64,000 bases of DNA, from NCBI RefSeq assembly GCF_026151165.2, contig NZ_CP117849.1:2914001-2978000 (forward strand). Direction: 5' to 3'. Shown here one piece after another: positions 35,373-43,857 of the stretch; within the stretch, counting starts at the first letter, position 1; each line of letters begins with the position of its first letter. Below the pieces are notes generated by a model, which was not told the origin of the DNA, did not search any database, and was given only the letters and a program-made list of their open reading frames with translations. The position numbers were made by a program, and so were the translations under genes. The stretch comes from Cryobacterium sp. SO2 (lineage in GTDB: Bacteria; Actinomycetota; Actinomycetes; Actinomycetales; Microbacteriaceae).

Positions 35373-36620
35373 ATGACCACGCTCACCTCCTCCCCCGTTG
35401 CCCCTGTCGACTACGCCAGCCTGGCCGCACGATTCCGACCGATCTTCGCTCGGATCGCCGCCGGCGCATCCGCTCGGGAACAGGATCACCAGCTGCCCTA
35501 CGAGCAGATCACGGAACTCACGAGCGCCGGTTTCGGTGCCCTGCGGGTGCCTGTCGCCGACGGCGGCCTGGGCGCGACCCTGCCGCAGCTGTTTCGGCTG
35601 CTCACCGAACTCGCCGCGGCGGACTCGAACATTCCGCAGGCGCTGCGCGGGCATTTCGCCTTCGTCGAAGACCGCCTCGTGGCCTCCGGTGCCCAGCGCG
35701 ACGTGTGGCTGGCCCGGTTCGTGAACGGGGAGATCGTGGGTAATTCCTGGACCGAGGTGGGCACCGTCACCATCGGTGACGTCATCACCCGGGTGCGCCC
35801 GGCGGTCAGTGGCGCGCCCGGTGACCTGGTGGTGAACGGTACCAAGTACTACTCCACCGGCAGCATCTTCGCGGACTGGATCGACACCTTCGCCCAAGTC
35901 GACGATACCGGCAAGAACGTGATCGCCGTGGTGAACGCACACCAGCCCGGCGTCACGCACAGCGACGACTGGGATGGCTTCGGCCAGCGCACCACCGGCA
36001 GCGGCACCAGCACGTTCGTGGATGCCGTTGTGGCGGAAGAGAACGTGATCGACTTCGATACCCGGTTCAAGTACCAGACGGCGTTCTACCAGGCGGTGCT
36101 GCTGTCGGTTCTGGCCGGAACGATCAAAGCCGCCGAGCGGGACATTGCGGCCGAAGTGAAGGCACGCACGCGGATCTTCTCGCACGGCAACACCCAATCC
36201 TTCGCGAGCGACCCCCAGATTCTGCAGGTGGTCGGCGAGGTTTCCGCGCAGGCGTTCGCGGCCGAGGCGAATGTTGAGAAGGCCGCCTGGGCACTGCAGG
36301 GAGCCTACGAGAGCGCGTTCCTTGGCGACTTGACCGAAGAGGAACGGCTCAACGACCTGGCCGAGTTGGCGACGGCGCAAGCCCAGGTGGTGCTGGTGGC
36401 GCTGGCCACCCGAGCCACCTCCGACATCTTCGACGCTCTGGCTGCGTCGGGGGTGTCGACCTCGAAGAACCTCGACCGGCACTGGCGCAATGCCCGCACC
36501 GCGGCCAGCCACAACCCGTGGGTGTTCAAGGCTCGCATCGTGGGCGACTATGCCGTGAACGGCACACAGCCCAACCGGATCTGGTCCATCGGGGCGGCAT
36601 CGCTTAACCGGAGCGAGTAA
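35373..36620 (+). CDS. DszC/SfnB-like flavin monooxygenase (acyl-CoA dehydrogenase fold)
   Basis: This 415-residue protein has the acyl-CoA dehydrogenase layout: N-terminal helical domain (ITELTSAGFGALRVPVADGG), middle beta domain (VNGTKYYSTGSIFADWIDTF) and C-terminal helices. The end, RNARTAASHNPWVFKARIVG, is typical of DszC/SfnB-type FMNH2-dependent monooxygenases, which oxidise organosulfur compounds or related substrates, rather than of dehydrogenases, and the usual catalytic Glu context is absent. A separate flavin reductase would be needed and is not adjacent. TAGTGT six bases before the ATG and no ribosome site suggest a leaderless message. Substrate inferred only from family. Confidence 0.85.
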   Translation: MTTLTSSPVAPVDYASLAARFRPIFARIAAGASAREQDHQLPYEQITELTSAGFGALRVPVADGGLGATLPQLFRLLTELAAADSNIPQALRGHFAFVEDRLVASGAQRDVWLARFVNGEIVGNSWTEVGTVTIGDVITRVRPAVSGAPGDLVVNGTKYYSTGSIFADWIDTFAQVDDTGKNVIAVVNAHQPGVTHSDDWDGFGQRTTGSGTSTFVDAVVAEENVIDFDTRFKYQTAFYQAVLLSVLAGTIKAAERDIAAEVKARTRIFSHGNTQSFASDPQILQVVGEVSAQAFAAEANVEKAAWALQGAYESAFLGDLTEEERLNDLAELATAQAQVVLVALATRATSDIFDALAASGVSTSKNLDRHWRNARTAASHNPWVFKARIVGDYAVNGTQPNRIWSIGAASLNRSE

Positions 36621-36641
36621 CGGGGTTGTGCTCGGTCCCGG

Positions 36642-36851
36642 TCAGCCGGTGACCGGGGCGAACCTGGCGATTGCGGCCGGCGTCACGGGCGTGAACGGGT
36701 TCACCTGGGTGCCGTCGGGATCGCGCACCAGCTGGGAGCGGTTGCCGGCGGGGCGGGCGGAGCCGGGCCCGAAGACGGCGACAGTGCGGTTGGGTGCCAT
36801 TCTGTGTACGCAGCTCCACGAGCTCGGCGTTGGGCTAGTCGGCCTTACTGA
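36642..36851 (-). pseudogene. Decayed copy of the VOC-family gene
   Basis: The minus strand matches the intact VOC gene at 37688-38095 in its last part: ADxPNAELVELRT, then RTVAVFGPGSARPA, then RSQLVRDPDGTQVNPFTP. A stop replaces the Arg after AD, a few residues after ELRTQNGT are missing with a frame change, and about 35 residues between SARPA and GNRSQ are deleted. It is clearly a broken duplicate. Confidence 0.75.
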
Positions 36852-36873
36852 GGCGCAGAGCGCCAGCGCTGGA

Positions 36874-37095
36874 TCAGCTTGCGTCGGCTTGGAGTGCGCT
36901 CAGGACCGCCTCGCCGTAACGCGCGACAATCTTGTTCGTCGTGTCATGCCCGGCCATGATGGAGGATTCGCTCAGCTCCTGTCTGGCTGATTTTATGAAC
37001 CAGACATGTCCCTGATTGCAGGCAATCAGAATTTCATCGTCAGACGCGAAAATGCTCAGGTCGCCATCGTCCTCGTTGTGTTTCATATAGCTCAT
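36874..37095 (-). CDS. Small hypothetical acidic protein
   Basis: This 73-residue soluble protein starts at ATG 37095 (or the fourth codon, also ATG) with AGGGA about 6-8 nt upstream. It is acidic at the front (HNEDDGDLSIFASDDEILIA) and helical at the end (TTNKIVARYGEAVLSALQAD). No motif is recognised. The gene is 20 bases downstream of a two-TM membrane protein on the same strand; both are lower in GC than their surroundings and lie between an intact and a broken VOC gene. They appear to be an inserted pair. Confidence 0.6.
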   Translation of the reverse strand: MSYMKHNEDDGDLSIFASDDEILIACNQGHVWFIKSARQELSESSIMAGHDTTNKIVARYGEAVLSALQADAS

Positions 37096-37115
37096 GATTT
37101 TTCCCTATGTCTGGT

Positions 37116-37490
37116 TTATCGGCCGAAGGCGGAGGGGTACTTGCTCACGGCCTGTTCGTATGAACTCTTCGATGCAGTCGCCCGCAATACAGCGAACTTA
37201 ACATTTGCGGCCTGCGCATCTTGTGTGGCGGCCGCCGCCGTCTTCTTTGCTTCGTCGACGCCCCTGACGCCAAACCAGTAGCCCAAAATAAGGGTAAGAA
37301 ACGGAACAACCACAGCGAGAGTTTCCTTAGCGTGTGCATATGGATCAGTCACCAGCCCGGTCCCGTCGTTCTTAGTGGGCTGCGTGCCTAGCTCCAGATT
37401 GACGATGAGGAGCCACCAGACAAATATGGCGATGATGACCGCCGTAACAACCCAGCGGCCCCAATCGCCGACCCCAGTTTTCTGCGGCAT
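37116..37490 (-). CDS. Small membrane protein, two predicted TM segments
   Basis: The ATG at 37490 is chosen because AGGAG lies 7 nt upstream; 124 residues. TM1 is about 14-34 (VVTAVIIAIFVWWLLIVNLE), TM2 about 58-76 (TLAVVVPFLTLILGYWFGVR). An Ala/Lys-rich helix follows (DEAKKTAAAATQDAQAANVK). The plan 'two membrane helices, then cytoplasmic helix' recalls small holin- or sensor-like proteins but no family is recognised. It forms an operon with the gene at 36874-37095. Confidence 0.7.
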   Translation of the reverse strand: MPQKTGVGDWGRWVVTAVIIAIFVWWLLIVNLELGTQPTKNDGTGLVTDPYAHAKETLAVVVPFLTLILGYWFGVRGVDEAKKTAAAATQDAQAANVKFAVLRATASKSSYEQAVSKYPSAFGR

Positions 37491-37687
37491 TTCATGTCTC
37501 CTCTGCAAATCGGTGTTCCGTGGATAGCAGGTGGAATGCATGGCTAGATGCCGGAGACAATATCGCCGACTCTTCGCCGAGGGAAGTGGCTCCTGCGTCA
37601 TGAGCCGAATTGGACCTTCGGGCCGCATTCGAACCGGTAGCCAGCAGCAGCCTCACGCCCTGGCCCGCCACCCACTACACCCGCCGG

Positions 37688-38095
37688 TCAGCCAGCGACC
37701 TGGGCGAACTTAGCGATCGCGGCGGCCGTCACCGGCGTGAAGAGGTTCACCAGGGTGCCGTCCGGATCGCGCACCAGCTGGGAGCGGTTGCCCCACGGCA
37801 GGTCCCGCGGTTCACCGATCAGCTCGATACCGAGGGCGGCGAGCGCGGCGCTGAGCGCATCCACATCGGCCACCAGAAACTCGACGATGGCCGAGTGGTT
37901 GTCAGCCGGGCGGGCGGAACCGGGCCCGAAGACGGCAACCGTGCGGGTGCTGCCGATGGCCAGGGTGCCGTTCGGTGTGCGCAGTTCCGCGAACTCGGGG
38001 TTCGGCCGGTCGGCGGTGAGGCCGGTGATCGTTTCGTAGAACGTGACGAGCCGGTCGACGTCATCGGTGATCAGGCGGAGGGAGACGAGGTTCAT
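37688..38095 (-). CDS. VOC-family (glyoxalase/bleomycin-resistance fold) protein
   Basis: This 135-residue protein shows two beta-alpha-beta-beta-beta units: SLRLITDDVDRLVTFYETIT at the start and AIVEFLVADVDALSAALAAL in the second half, closed by VRDPDGTLVNLFTPV. Metal ligands common in the family (His/Glu at strand ends) are partly present. Members bind or modify small molecules, so the exact reaction cannot be given. The ATG at 38095 begins right at the fold; a longer frame adds an unlikely leader. A damaged copy lies about 840 bases downstream. Confidence 0.8.
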   Translation of the reverse strand: MNLVSLRLITDDVDRLVTFYETITGLTADRPNPEFAELRTPNGTLAIGSTRTVAVFGPGSARPADNHSAIVEFLVADVDALSAALAALGIELIGEPRDLPWGNRSQLVRDPDGTLVNLFTPVTAAAIAKFAQVAG

Positions 38096-38198
38096 GGGGG
38101 CTGCTCTTTCGGGTGAAGGCGCGCGGAGCATCCGCGACTCTCACCATGCTGTCGGGCGGGAGCGACAGCCCTATGTCGGTGTTTCTGAGTTCTTTTTG

Positions 38199-38897
38199 TT
38201 AGAGCAGCGTGAGGGTTAGCAGGTCCCCGTCGGGCACCTGGATCTCGTCTTGCCGCACGCTGCGCCGCGGGGCCCGCTCGGCGGTGGCCGTGACCTGGTC
38301 GATGCGGTCGAGCTTGAACACGCGGATGCCCGCGCGCAGCCGGCACCAGCCGAGCAGGTACCAGCCGGTGGTGGAGCCAACGTACCCAAGCGGCTCGACA
38401 TCCCGCAGGGTGCTGGCGCCCGTGCGGTCGGTGTAGCGCAGCCGGAGAACGTGGCGGGCCGTGACGGCCTGGGTGAGCACGGCCGGAATCGGCGGCGCCT
38501 CGGGGCTGGCGCCGACAAAGTGGATGCGGGCCGCCAGCTCGGTCGCGTTGTGCGCGTCGGTCTCGTGCATGGCCACCAGCAGCTTGCGCAGCGCGGTGTT
38601 GCCGGCCTGGTGGAACGGCGTGCCGGCCAGGCCGCGCAGCGCCACCGCGAGCGCCACGGCTTCGTCGGGGCTGAAGTTCACCGGCGGCAGGGTCATCGCC
38701 GCGTCGAGGCAGTAACCGCCGGTTCGCCCGGGTTCCGCCCACACCGGCACGCCGGTCTGCTGGAGTGCGCTGATGTCGCGTTCCACGGTGCGGGCGCTCA
38801 CCTCGAACCGGCCGGCCAGCCAGGCGGCGCTGCGGGGTCGCGGTGCGATCGCGCGCAGTTCTTCCACGATCCCGTACATGCGGTCGGTGCGATTCAT
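38199..38897 (-). CDS. WYL-domain (YafY/DeoR-type) transcriptional regulator
   Basis: The product from ATG 38897 has 232 residues. Residues about 5-60 form an HTH_11 domain (RSAAWLAGRFEVSARTVERD), and residues about 135-220 the WYL domain (LRLRYTDRTGASTLRDVEPL and GWYLLGWCRLRAGIRVF), which binds small ligands or nucleic acid. It is of the YafY type. No ribosome site precedes the ATG; TATCGT lies eight bases upstream, and a TTGTCG from a dispersed repeat lies 16 bases further, so the repeat may supply the -35. The likely target is the VOC gene downstream, on the same strand about 100 bases away. Confidence 0.85.
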   Translation of the reverse strand: MNRTDRMYGIVEELRAIAPRPRSAAWLAGRFEVSARTVERDISALQQTGVPVWAEPGRTGGYCLDAAMTLPPVNFSPDEAVALAVALRGLAGTPFHQAGNTALRKLLVAMHETDAHNATELAARIHFVGASPEAPPIPAVLTQAVTARHVLRLRYTDRTGASTLRDVEPLGYVGSTTGWYLLGWCRLRAGIRVFKLDRIDQVTATAERAPRRSVRQDEIQVPDGDLLTLTLL

Positions 38898-38922
38898 TTG
38901 CTTTGACGATACGGGCATTCCG

Positions 38923-38980
38923 GGTCTCGACAAGCTCGACCAGCGGCAGGGCGGGCTCGACCAGCGGCAGGGCGGGCTCG
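38923..38980. repeat. Dispersed GGTCTCGACAAGCTCGACC element plus 21-bp tandem copies
   Basis: GGTCTCGACAAGCTCGACC at 38923-38941 is the same core found in the arrays near 52.6 and 55.4 kb. From 38934 a 21-base unit beginning GCTCGACCAGCGGCAGGGCG is present in tandem just over twice. It lies between the epoxide hydrolase stop and the WYL gene. Confidence 0.7.
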
Positions 38981-38985
38981 GCGCC

Positions 38986-40110
38986 CTAGCGCAGCGGCCG
39001 GAGGAACTCGCGGAGGTCCGCGGCAAGCGCGTCGGGCTCCTCGTGCGGCGCGAAGTGCCCGCCCCGCGCCATCTGGGTGTACCGCACCACGTTGTAGGTT
39101 CTCTCGGCCCAGCTGCGCGGCGGCTGTCCGAGATCGTGCGGGAACATTGCCACCGCGGTCGGCACATCCACTCGCTGCACCCGGGTGGTGAGGCCGGCGG
39201 CGAACTCCCAGTAGGGCCGGAACGAGGTGGCGATGGAGTTGGTGAACCAGTACAGCGACGCCTGGGTGAGCAGGAAGTCGTCGCTGAACCGGGTCGACAG
39301 GTCGCCGTCGCAGTCGCTCCAGGCCCGGTACTTCTCCACGATCCAGGCCAGCAGGCCGGCGGGCGAATCGGCCAGCGCCGGAGCCAGGGTGAGAGGGCGG
39401 GTCTGCTGCTGGTGCTGGTAGCCGCCCTCCTCGGCCACCCAGGTCTGCACCGCGGCCAGGTAAACCTGCTCGTCGCCGGTGAGGGTGGCCGGGTCGACCT
39501 GCACCGGCGCGGCCACGGCGAGCAGGTGGATGCCCACCACCGCATCGGGATGCGCCTGGGCCAGGCGTGAGGTGATGCCGGCGCCCAGATCGCCGCCGTG
39601 CGCGGCGTAGCGGGTGAAGCCGAGCTCGTCGGTCATGAGCTGGTGCCAGAGTTCGTGGGTCTGCTCGGCATGGCTGGGGCGCTGCGGGGAGAACGGGAAC
39701 CCGGGCAGGGCGGGCACGATGACGGTGAACGCGTCGGCCGCGTCGCCGCCGTACCGGGTGGGTGTGGCCAGCCGACGAGCGAGTTCGACGAGCTCGATGG
39801 CGGTGCTGGGCCAGCCGTTGGTGAGGATGAGCGGCAGCGCGCCCGGGGTCTCGGCGTTGAACCGCAGGTAGCTCAGCGGGGTGCCGTCGAGGGTGGCCTG
39901 GTGCCAGGGCAGGTCGTTGAGGAGGGCCTGCTGGGCGGCCCAGTCGAAGCCGTCGGCCCAGTAGGCGGCCAACCGCCGAAGTTCCCGGGGGTCGGTGCCC
40001 GTGGCCCACCCCGGCGTGGGCCAGTCCGGTGACCAGCGGGTGCGCCGCAGCCGATCGCGGAGGTCATCAACGTCGGCCTGGGGAACATCGAGCGGCACAG
40101 CAGAGGTCAT
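38986..40110 (-). CDS. Epoxide hydrolase, N-terminal-domain type
   Basis: This 374-residue protein starts at ATG 40110. Residues 1-95 are the epoxide-hydrolase N-terminal domain (VDDLRDRLRRTRWSPDWPTP, and PWHQATLDGTPLSYLRF). The alpha/beta hydrolase core has LTNGWPS as oxyanion region, nucleophile Asp174 in HGGDLGAGI, and base His in GGHFAPHEEP. The Asp nucleophile separates it from esterases: it should open epoxides to diols by an ester intermediate. Length is normal. Downstream is a repeat and the WYL regulator; upstream is a long inverted repeat (40159-40239). Confidence 0.9.
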   Translation of the reverse strand: MTSAVPLDVPQADVDDLRDRLRRTRWSPDWPTPGWATGTDPRELRRLAAYWADGFDWAAQQALLNDLPWHQATLDGTPLSYLRFNAETPGALPLILTNGWPSTAIELVELARRLATPTRYGGDAADAFTVIVPALPGFPFSPQRPSHAEQTHELWHQLMTDELGFTRYAAHGGDLGAGITSRLAQAHPDAVVGIHLLAVAAPVQVDPATLTGDEQVYLAAVQTWVAEEGGYQHQQQTRPLTLAPALADSPAGLLAWIVEKYRAWSDCDGDLSTRFSDDFLLTQASLYWFTNSIATSFRPYWEFAAGLTTRVQRVDVPTAVAMFPHDLGQPPRSWAERTYNVVRYTQMARGGHFAPHEEPDALAADLREFLRPLR

Positions 40111-40158
40111 CAAGCCAGTCTGGGCCCTGCGAGCGGTGCCCCGGGGCCGGGCGCACGA

Positions 40159-40239
40159 ACGTTTATGAGGAGAAAGTGAGTTTAGGAGGACCCTGTGCGA
40201 TATTCCGTCCTCACAAACTCACTTTGTCCTCATAAACGT
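40159..40239. repeat. 81-bp imperfect palindrome, MITE-like
   Basis: Arms 40159-40191 and 40207-40239 (33 bases each) pair with three mismatches, around a 15-base loop. The arm starts ACGTTTATGAGG and contains AAAGTGAGTTT; it is much less GC-rich than the flanks. It lies between two divergent genes, so it is not a terminator for either. Confidence 0.8.
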
Positions 40240-40393
40240 GCGCTTGCCTCCCTGGCCGATCCAGCCCATCTCATCGCCCGAGGACTGCGGGGTCTCGACG
40301 AGCTTGAGCGGCGCGGCGGGCGCATCCGCTGACCGGGCGTTACTCTCAGACGAAGCCGGTTGTCGGCGATCAGCGCACACGTGGGGTGGACGA

Positions 40394-41554
40394 ATGCACA
40401 CGACGGAGTACAGCACGACGAGCCTGCAGACCGCAGCGCTCACCGAGCGGGTGAAGCGCAGGGACGTGCGGGAGTTCTACCGAGCGTTCGCCGCTCGATA
40501 TCCAACGGTGCGAAACCGGTACCTCCGGGTGCAGCGGGTTGTCATGTTCATCGGTGGCAGTGTGACGCTCCTCGGCGCGCTTCTCATGGCCTTGGGCTCG
40601 ATCCGTGAGATTTACGTCGGCGGGCTCAACGGTGACGGAGATCTCGTGCCCATGGCCCTCAACGGCGTGTGGATGCTCGGCCTCGGCATTCTGTTCACGT
40701 GGTCCTTCAGGCGCCTGTCGACGCGTCGGGGCACACCGAGCAGGCACTACCGGCTCGCCCGGTTCGCGGCCGACAATGGCCTGAGTTACGAGCCCGGGCC
40801 GGTCATCGTGAAACATGTGAAACCCTGGGCGGACCGCGGCGTCCTCAGGCTCACCCGAGTGATGCGGCCCGTCTCGCAGCGCTCGATCGAATTCGCCAAC
40901 TACGAGTTGCGAGCTGGAGCGGCCGGCACCGGCGGTGCCCGGTTCGGCGGTTTCTGCGCGGTTCGGTTGGCGACCCGCCTGCCGCACATCCTGCTGCGCG
41001 CCCAGGACGGCCCGGCCGACCAATTCACGCTGGCGGCGCTGCCCGACCGCGCCCAGCGGCTCTCCCTCGAGGGCGACTTCGACGACCACTTCACCCTGTA
41101 CTGCCCCGAAGAGTACGAGCGGGATGCGCTGTACCTCTTCACCCCGGATGTGATGGCGCGCCTGATCGACCGTGTGCACGGGTTCGATGTCGAGATCATC
41201 GACGACTGGCTGTTCTTCGTAAGCAGCCGAGACGTGGTCACTCTCGACCCGCGCGCTTGGCAGGGACTCTACGACGCGGTGGCCGCTCTGAGCGACAAGA
41301 TCGATCGGTGGGAGCGGTGGCGAGATGACCGGCTGCCGTCGGTGCCGAGGGTGGCAGCCAGTGCCGATGCTGTTGCCGAGAACGCCGCCGGTCTGATCGC
41401 TCGCGGAGTGAAGCCCCCCGCGGCCGGTTCGCGGCGGGTGGCCAAGTCCGGCCGGCGGCTGAGGATGCGCCTCGGGGCCGGTGAACTCCTCGGGATGATC
41501 GCATTCGGATTGCTGATGATCGGCGCCGTAGTGACAATCTTCTACTCGCTCTGA
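40394..41554 (+). CDS. Membrane protein of unknown function
   Basis: The ATG at 40394 follows GGGGTGGA; the product has 386 residues. Two membrane segments lie near the front (about 48-69, VVMFIGGSVTLLGALLMALG, and 86-106) and one at the end (about 363-385, ELLGMIAFGLLMIGAVVTIF). Between them is a soluble domain of about 240 residues with DDHFTLYCPEEYERDALYLF and HGFDVEIIDDWLFFVSSRDV. That section resembles DUF3137-like proteins in which a cytoplasmic domain follows two TM helices, but the match is uncertain. It is flanked by unrelated genes; function unknown. Confidence 0.7.
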   Translation: MHTTEYSTTSLQTAALTERVKRRDVREFYRAFAARYPTVRNRYLRVQRVVMFIGGSVTLLGALLMALGSIREIYVGGLNGDGDLVPMALNGVWMLGLGILFTWSFRRLSTRRGTPSRHYRLARFAADNGLSYEPGPVIVKHVKPWADRGVLRLTRVMRPVSQRSIEFANYELRAGAAGTGGARFGGFCAVRLATRLPHILLRAQDGPADQFTLAALPDRAQRLSLEGDFDDHFTLYCPEEYERDALYLFTPDVMARLIDRVHGFDVEIIDDWLFFVSSRDVVTLDPRAWQGLYDAVAALSDKIDRWERWRDDRLPSVPRVAASADAVAENAAGLIARGVKPPAAGSRRVAKSGRRLRMRLGAGELLGMIAFGLLMIGAVVTIFYSL

Positions 41555-41753
41555 TCCCCACCTCGGCGGGCGGGGTGGGCATGGCTTCGACTCTGCCCCC
41601 AGTTGCGGGTACATTTTTTGGCCGCCGTGGCTCTGTCTCGCGGCCGTCGGTGTCGGCCCTCGCGCCAGTGTCGGGGGTGGCGGGTAGGCTCGGCCATCTT
41701 GGCGGCGCAGCCACCCGGGCGCGCCCAGCCAGCCGACTAGCGAGGTCACGCAG

Positions 41754-42797
41754 ATGCGCATCCCCAGTTCCCGAGGCCCGGTCAGCAGTGCCCTGCTCGA
41801 GCTCCTCGACACCTCCCCCACCGACACCCCCACCGACCTCGCCGCAACCCTGCGCGAGCGCACCGCCGCCGCGCTGCGCGACACCAGTGATGTGGTGCAG
41901 GACGACGACCTGCAGACCGCTTTGTTCACCGCCTACGAGCTGCGCTACAGCGGCCTACAGGGTGTGGACGACGACTGGGAGTGGCACCCGGAGGTGCTCG
42001 CACTGTGCGCGGCGATCGAAGCGCCGTTTGAGCGGGCGCTGCGGGAGCGCGCATCCGTGCCCGAGCTGCCCGCGCCGGGTGTGGAGAGTGTGGCGGCGGC
42101 CCTGTTTGAGCTGACCGGCGCCGACAGCGGGCCGAGTGTGTCGCGCTACCTGGCCAAGAAGGCCACCGACGAGCAGGCGCGGGAGTTTCTCATCCTGCGC
42201 TCGATCTACCAGCTCAAGGAGGCCGACCCGCACACCTGGGCCATCCCGCGCCTGCGCCGGCACGCCAAGGCCGCGCTGGTGGAGATTCAGGCCGATGAGT
42301 ACGGCGGCGGCCGGTTCGACCGCATGCACGCCGAGCTGTTCGCGCGCACGATGCGCGGTGTGGGCCTGGACGCCACGAACGGCCACTATGTGGACATGGT
42401 GCCGGCGATCACGCTGGCGTCGAGCAACATGATGACCATGTTCGGCACCCATCGCCGGCTGCGCGGCGCCATCGCCGGGCACCTCGCCGCGTTCGAGATG
42501 ACGTCGTCGCTGCCCAACCGGTTCTACGGCAACGGGTTCAGGCGCCTGGGCTATGACAAGGACGTCACCTTCTACTTCGACGAGCACGTTGAAGCGGATG
42601 CGGTGCACGAGCAGATCGCCGCCCGCGACCTGGCCGGGTCGCTGGCCACCGACGAACCCACGCTGCTCGAGGACGTGTTCTTCGGCGCCGCGGCCGGGCT
42701 TTACGTGGACGGCCTGGCCGGCGCCCAGCAGATCGACGCCTGGACCGCCGGCACCTCGGCGTTGCGCACGGCGGAGACCGTGAGCGTGCCGGCATGA
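41754..42797 (+). CDS. Iron-containing redox enzyme, haem-oxygenase-like diiron family
   Basis: This 347-residue helical protein belongs to the haem-oxygenase-like diiron group. Helices carry Glu/His ligands, for instance ALVEIQADEYGGGRFDRMHA, SLPNRFYGNGFRRLG and YFDEHVEADAVHEQIA, where E-x-x-x-H and H-x-x-x-D/E spacings suit two irons. Such enzymes use O2 to oxidise amino-acid-like or lipid substrates; the substrate here is unknown. Its TGA overlaps the ATG of the CDGSH iron-sulfur protein by four bases (ATGA), so the two are translated together and the small protein may deliver electrons. Confidence 0.8.
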   Translation: MRIPSSRGPVSSALLELLDTSPTDTPTDLAATLRERTAAALRDTSDVVQDDDLQTALFTAYELRYSGLQGVDDDWEWHPEVLALCAAIEAPFERALRERASVPELPAPGVESVAAALFELTGADSGPSVSRYLAKKATDEQAREFLILRSIYQLKEADPHTWAIPRLRRHAKAALVEIQADEYGGGRFDRMHAELFARTMRGVGLDATNGHYVDMVPAITLASSNMMTMFGTHRRLRGAIAGHLAAFEMTSSLPNRFYGNGFRRLGYDKDVTFYFDEHVEADAVHEQIAARDLAGSLATDEPTLLEDVFFGAAAGLYVDGLAGAQQIDAWTAGTSALRTAETVSVPA

Positions 42798-43090
42798 CCG
42801 GGCCCGACCAGCCCGCCACCCGGTGGGACGACCAGTGGGAAGACCAGCCCGCGGGGACCGCAGACGAGCCGGTGAGCATCACCGCGTACCCGAACGGTCC
42901 GCTGCTGGTGCGCGGTCCGTTCGAGATCCTCACCCCCACGGGCGAGGTCATCCCGCCGCGCCGGAGGACCGTGGCGCTCTGCCGCTGCGGGGTCTCCACC
43001 CTGAAACCGTTCTGCGACGGCAGCCACAAGGCCATCGGGTTCACGACCGAGCAGGAACCGCCGGAGCCGCAGCCGCCGCTGGGCTCGTAG
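42794..43090 (+). CDS. CDGSH-type [2Fe-2S] protein
   Basis: This 98-residue protein has the cluster motif CRCGVSTLKPFCDGSH with ligands Cys63, Cys65, Cys74 and His78, binding one redox-active [2Fe-2S] cluster. The front half (DEPVSITAYPNGPLLVRGPF) is the beta lead-in of the family; the tail is Pro/Glu rich. It is coupled by a 4-base overlap to the diiron oxidase gene and is the likely electron donor or assembly partner. Single-motif CDGSH proteins normally act as dimers. Confidence 0.92.
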   Translation: MTGPDQPATRWDDQWEDQPAGTADEPVSITAYPNGPLLVRGPFEILTPTGEVIPPRRRTVALCRCGVSTLKPFCDGSHKAIGFTTEQEPPEPQPPLGS

Positions 43091-43280
43091 GCAGCCGGGT
43101 CGGCGACCGCGTGCACGGGGTTCGGGGTCGGTTGCCCGGCCGGAAGTGGACCTGCTTGCGGGCGTACAAGTGGCCCTCGGCACGCGTCTCGATTGCTGGG
43201 ACCGTTGTCGTTACCGCAGTGCGCGCCTGCCGCAGCCCCGGGTGGGCGGTGCCCCGTCATTGTTCCCGAGAAGGAAACCC

Positions 43281-43763
43281 ATGTCCTCGACCGATCCGCA
43301 CTCCGCCCCGACCGACTTCGACTTCATCATCGGCGACTGGACGGTTCAGCACGAACGCTTGGACGGGATCTTCGCCGGCGCGAACACCTGGACGGCGTTC
43401 GACGGGCTCTCCTCCACGCGCACGATCCTGGGCGGCTACGGCAACCTCGAGGACAACCTGCTCCAGCATCCGTCGGGTGACTTTCACGCGGCGGCGCTGC
43501 GCTCCTACTCCGCCGCGGATGACGTGTGGTCGATCTGGTGGCTGGACGGCCGCAACCCGACCCAGCTCGACACACCGGTGCGGGGTTCCTTCCGAGCCGG
43601 CATCGGCACCTTCGTGGCGAGCGATGTGCTGGATGGTGTTCCCATCCGGGTGCGGTTCATCTGGGACGCCACCGGTGCGCATCCGACCTGGCAGCAGGCG
43701 TTCTCGAACGACGACGGGTCGACCTGGGAGACGAACTGGCGGATGACGTTCACGCGGGCGTGA
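43281..43763 (+). CDS. Lipocalin-like/DUF1579-type hypothetical protein
   Basis: This 160-residue protein starts at ATG 43281 with AAGGAA 4 nt upstream. It opens with FDFIIGDWTVQHERLDG, the 'x-D-F-x-x-G-x-W' lead of calycin-like proteins, and continues as beta strands with Trp-rich turns (DDVWSIWWLDGRNPTQ; WQQAFSNDDGSTWETNWRMT). No signal peptide is present. The fold should bind a small hydrophobic ligand; function unknown. It is a single gene between the CDGSH protein and the CoA-transferase. Confidence 0.75.
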   Translation: MSSTDPHSAPTDFDFIIGDWTVQHERLDGIFAGANTWTAFDGLSSTRTILGGYGNLEDNLLQHPSGDFHAAALRSYSAADDVWSIWWLDGRNPTQLDTPVRGSFRAGIGTFVASDVLDGVPIRVRFIWDATGAHPTWQQAFSNDDGSTWETNWRMTFTRA

Positions 43764-43857
43764 CCGCAGACGACAGTACGTCGACCTTGCTCACAGTGCG
43801 ACGGAGGTTCTGGTCGTGGATCTTGACGATCGTCATCCTCGACGCGAGTGTGGGGTC

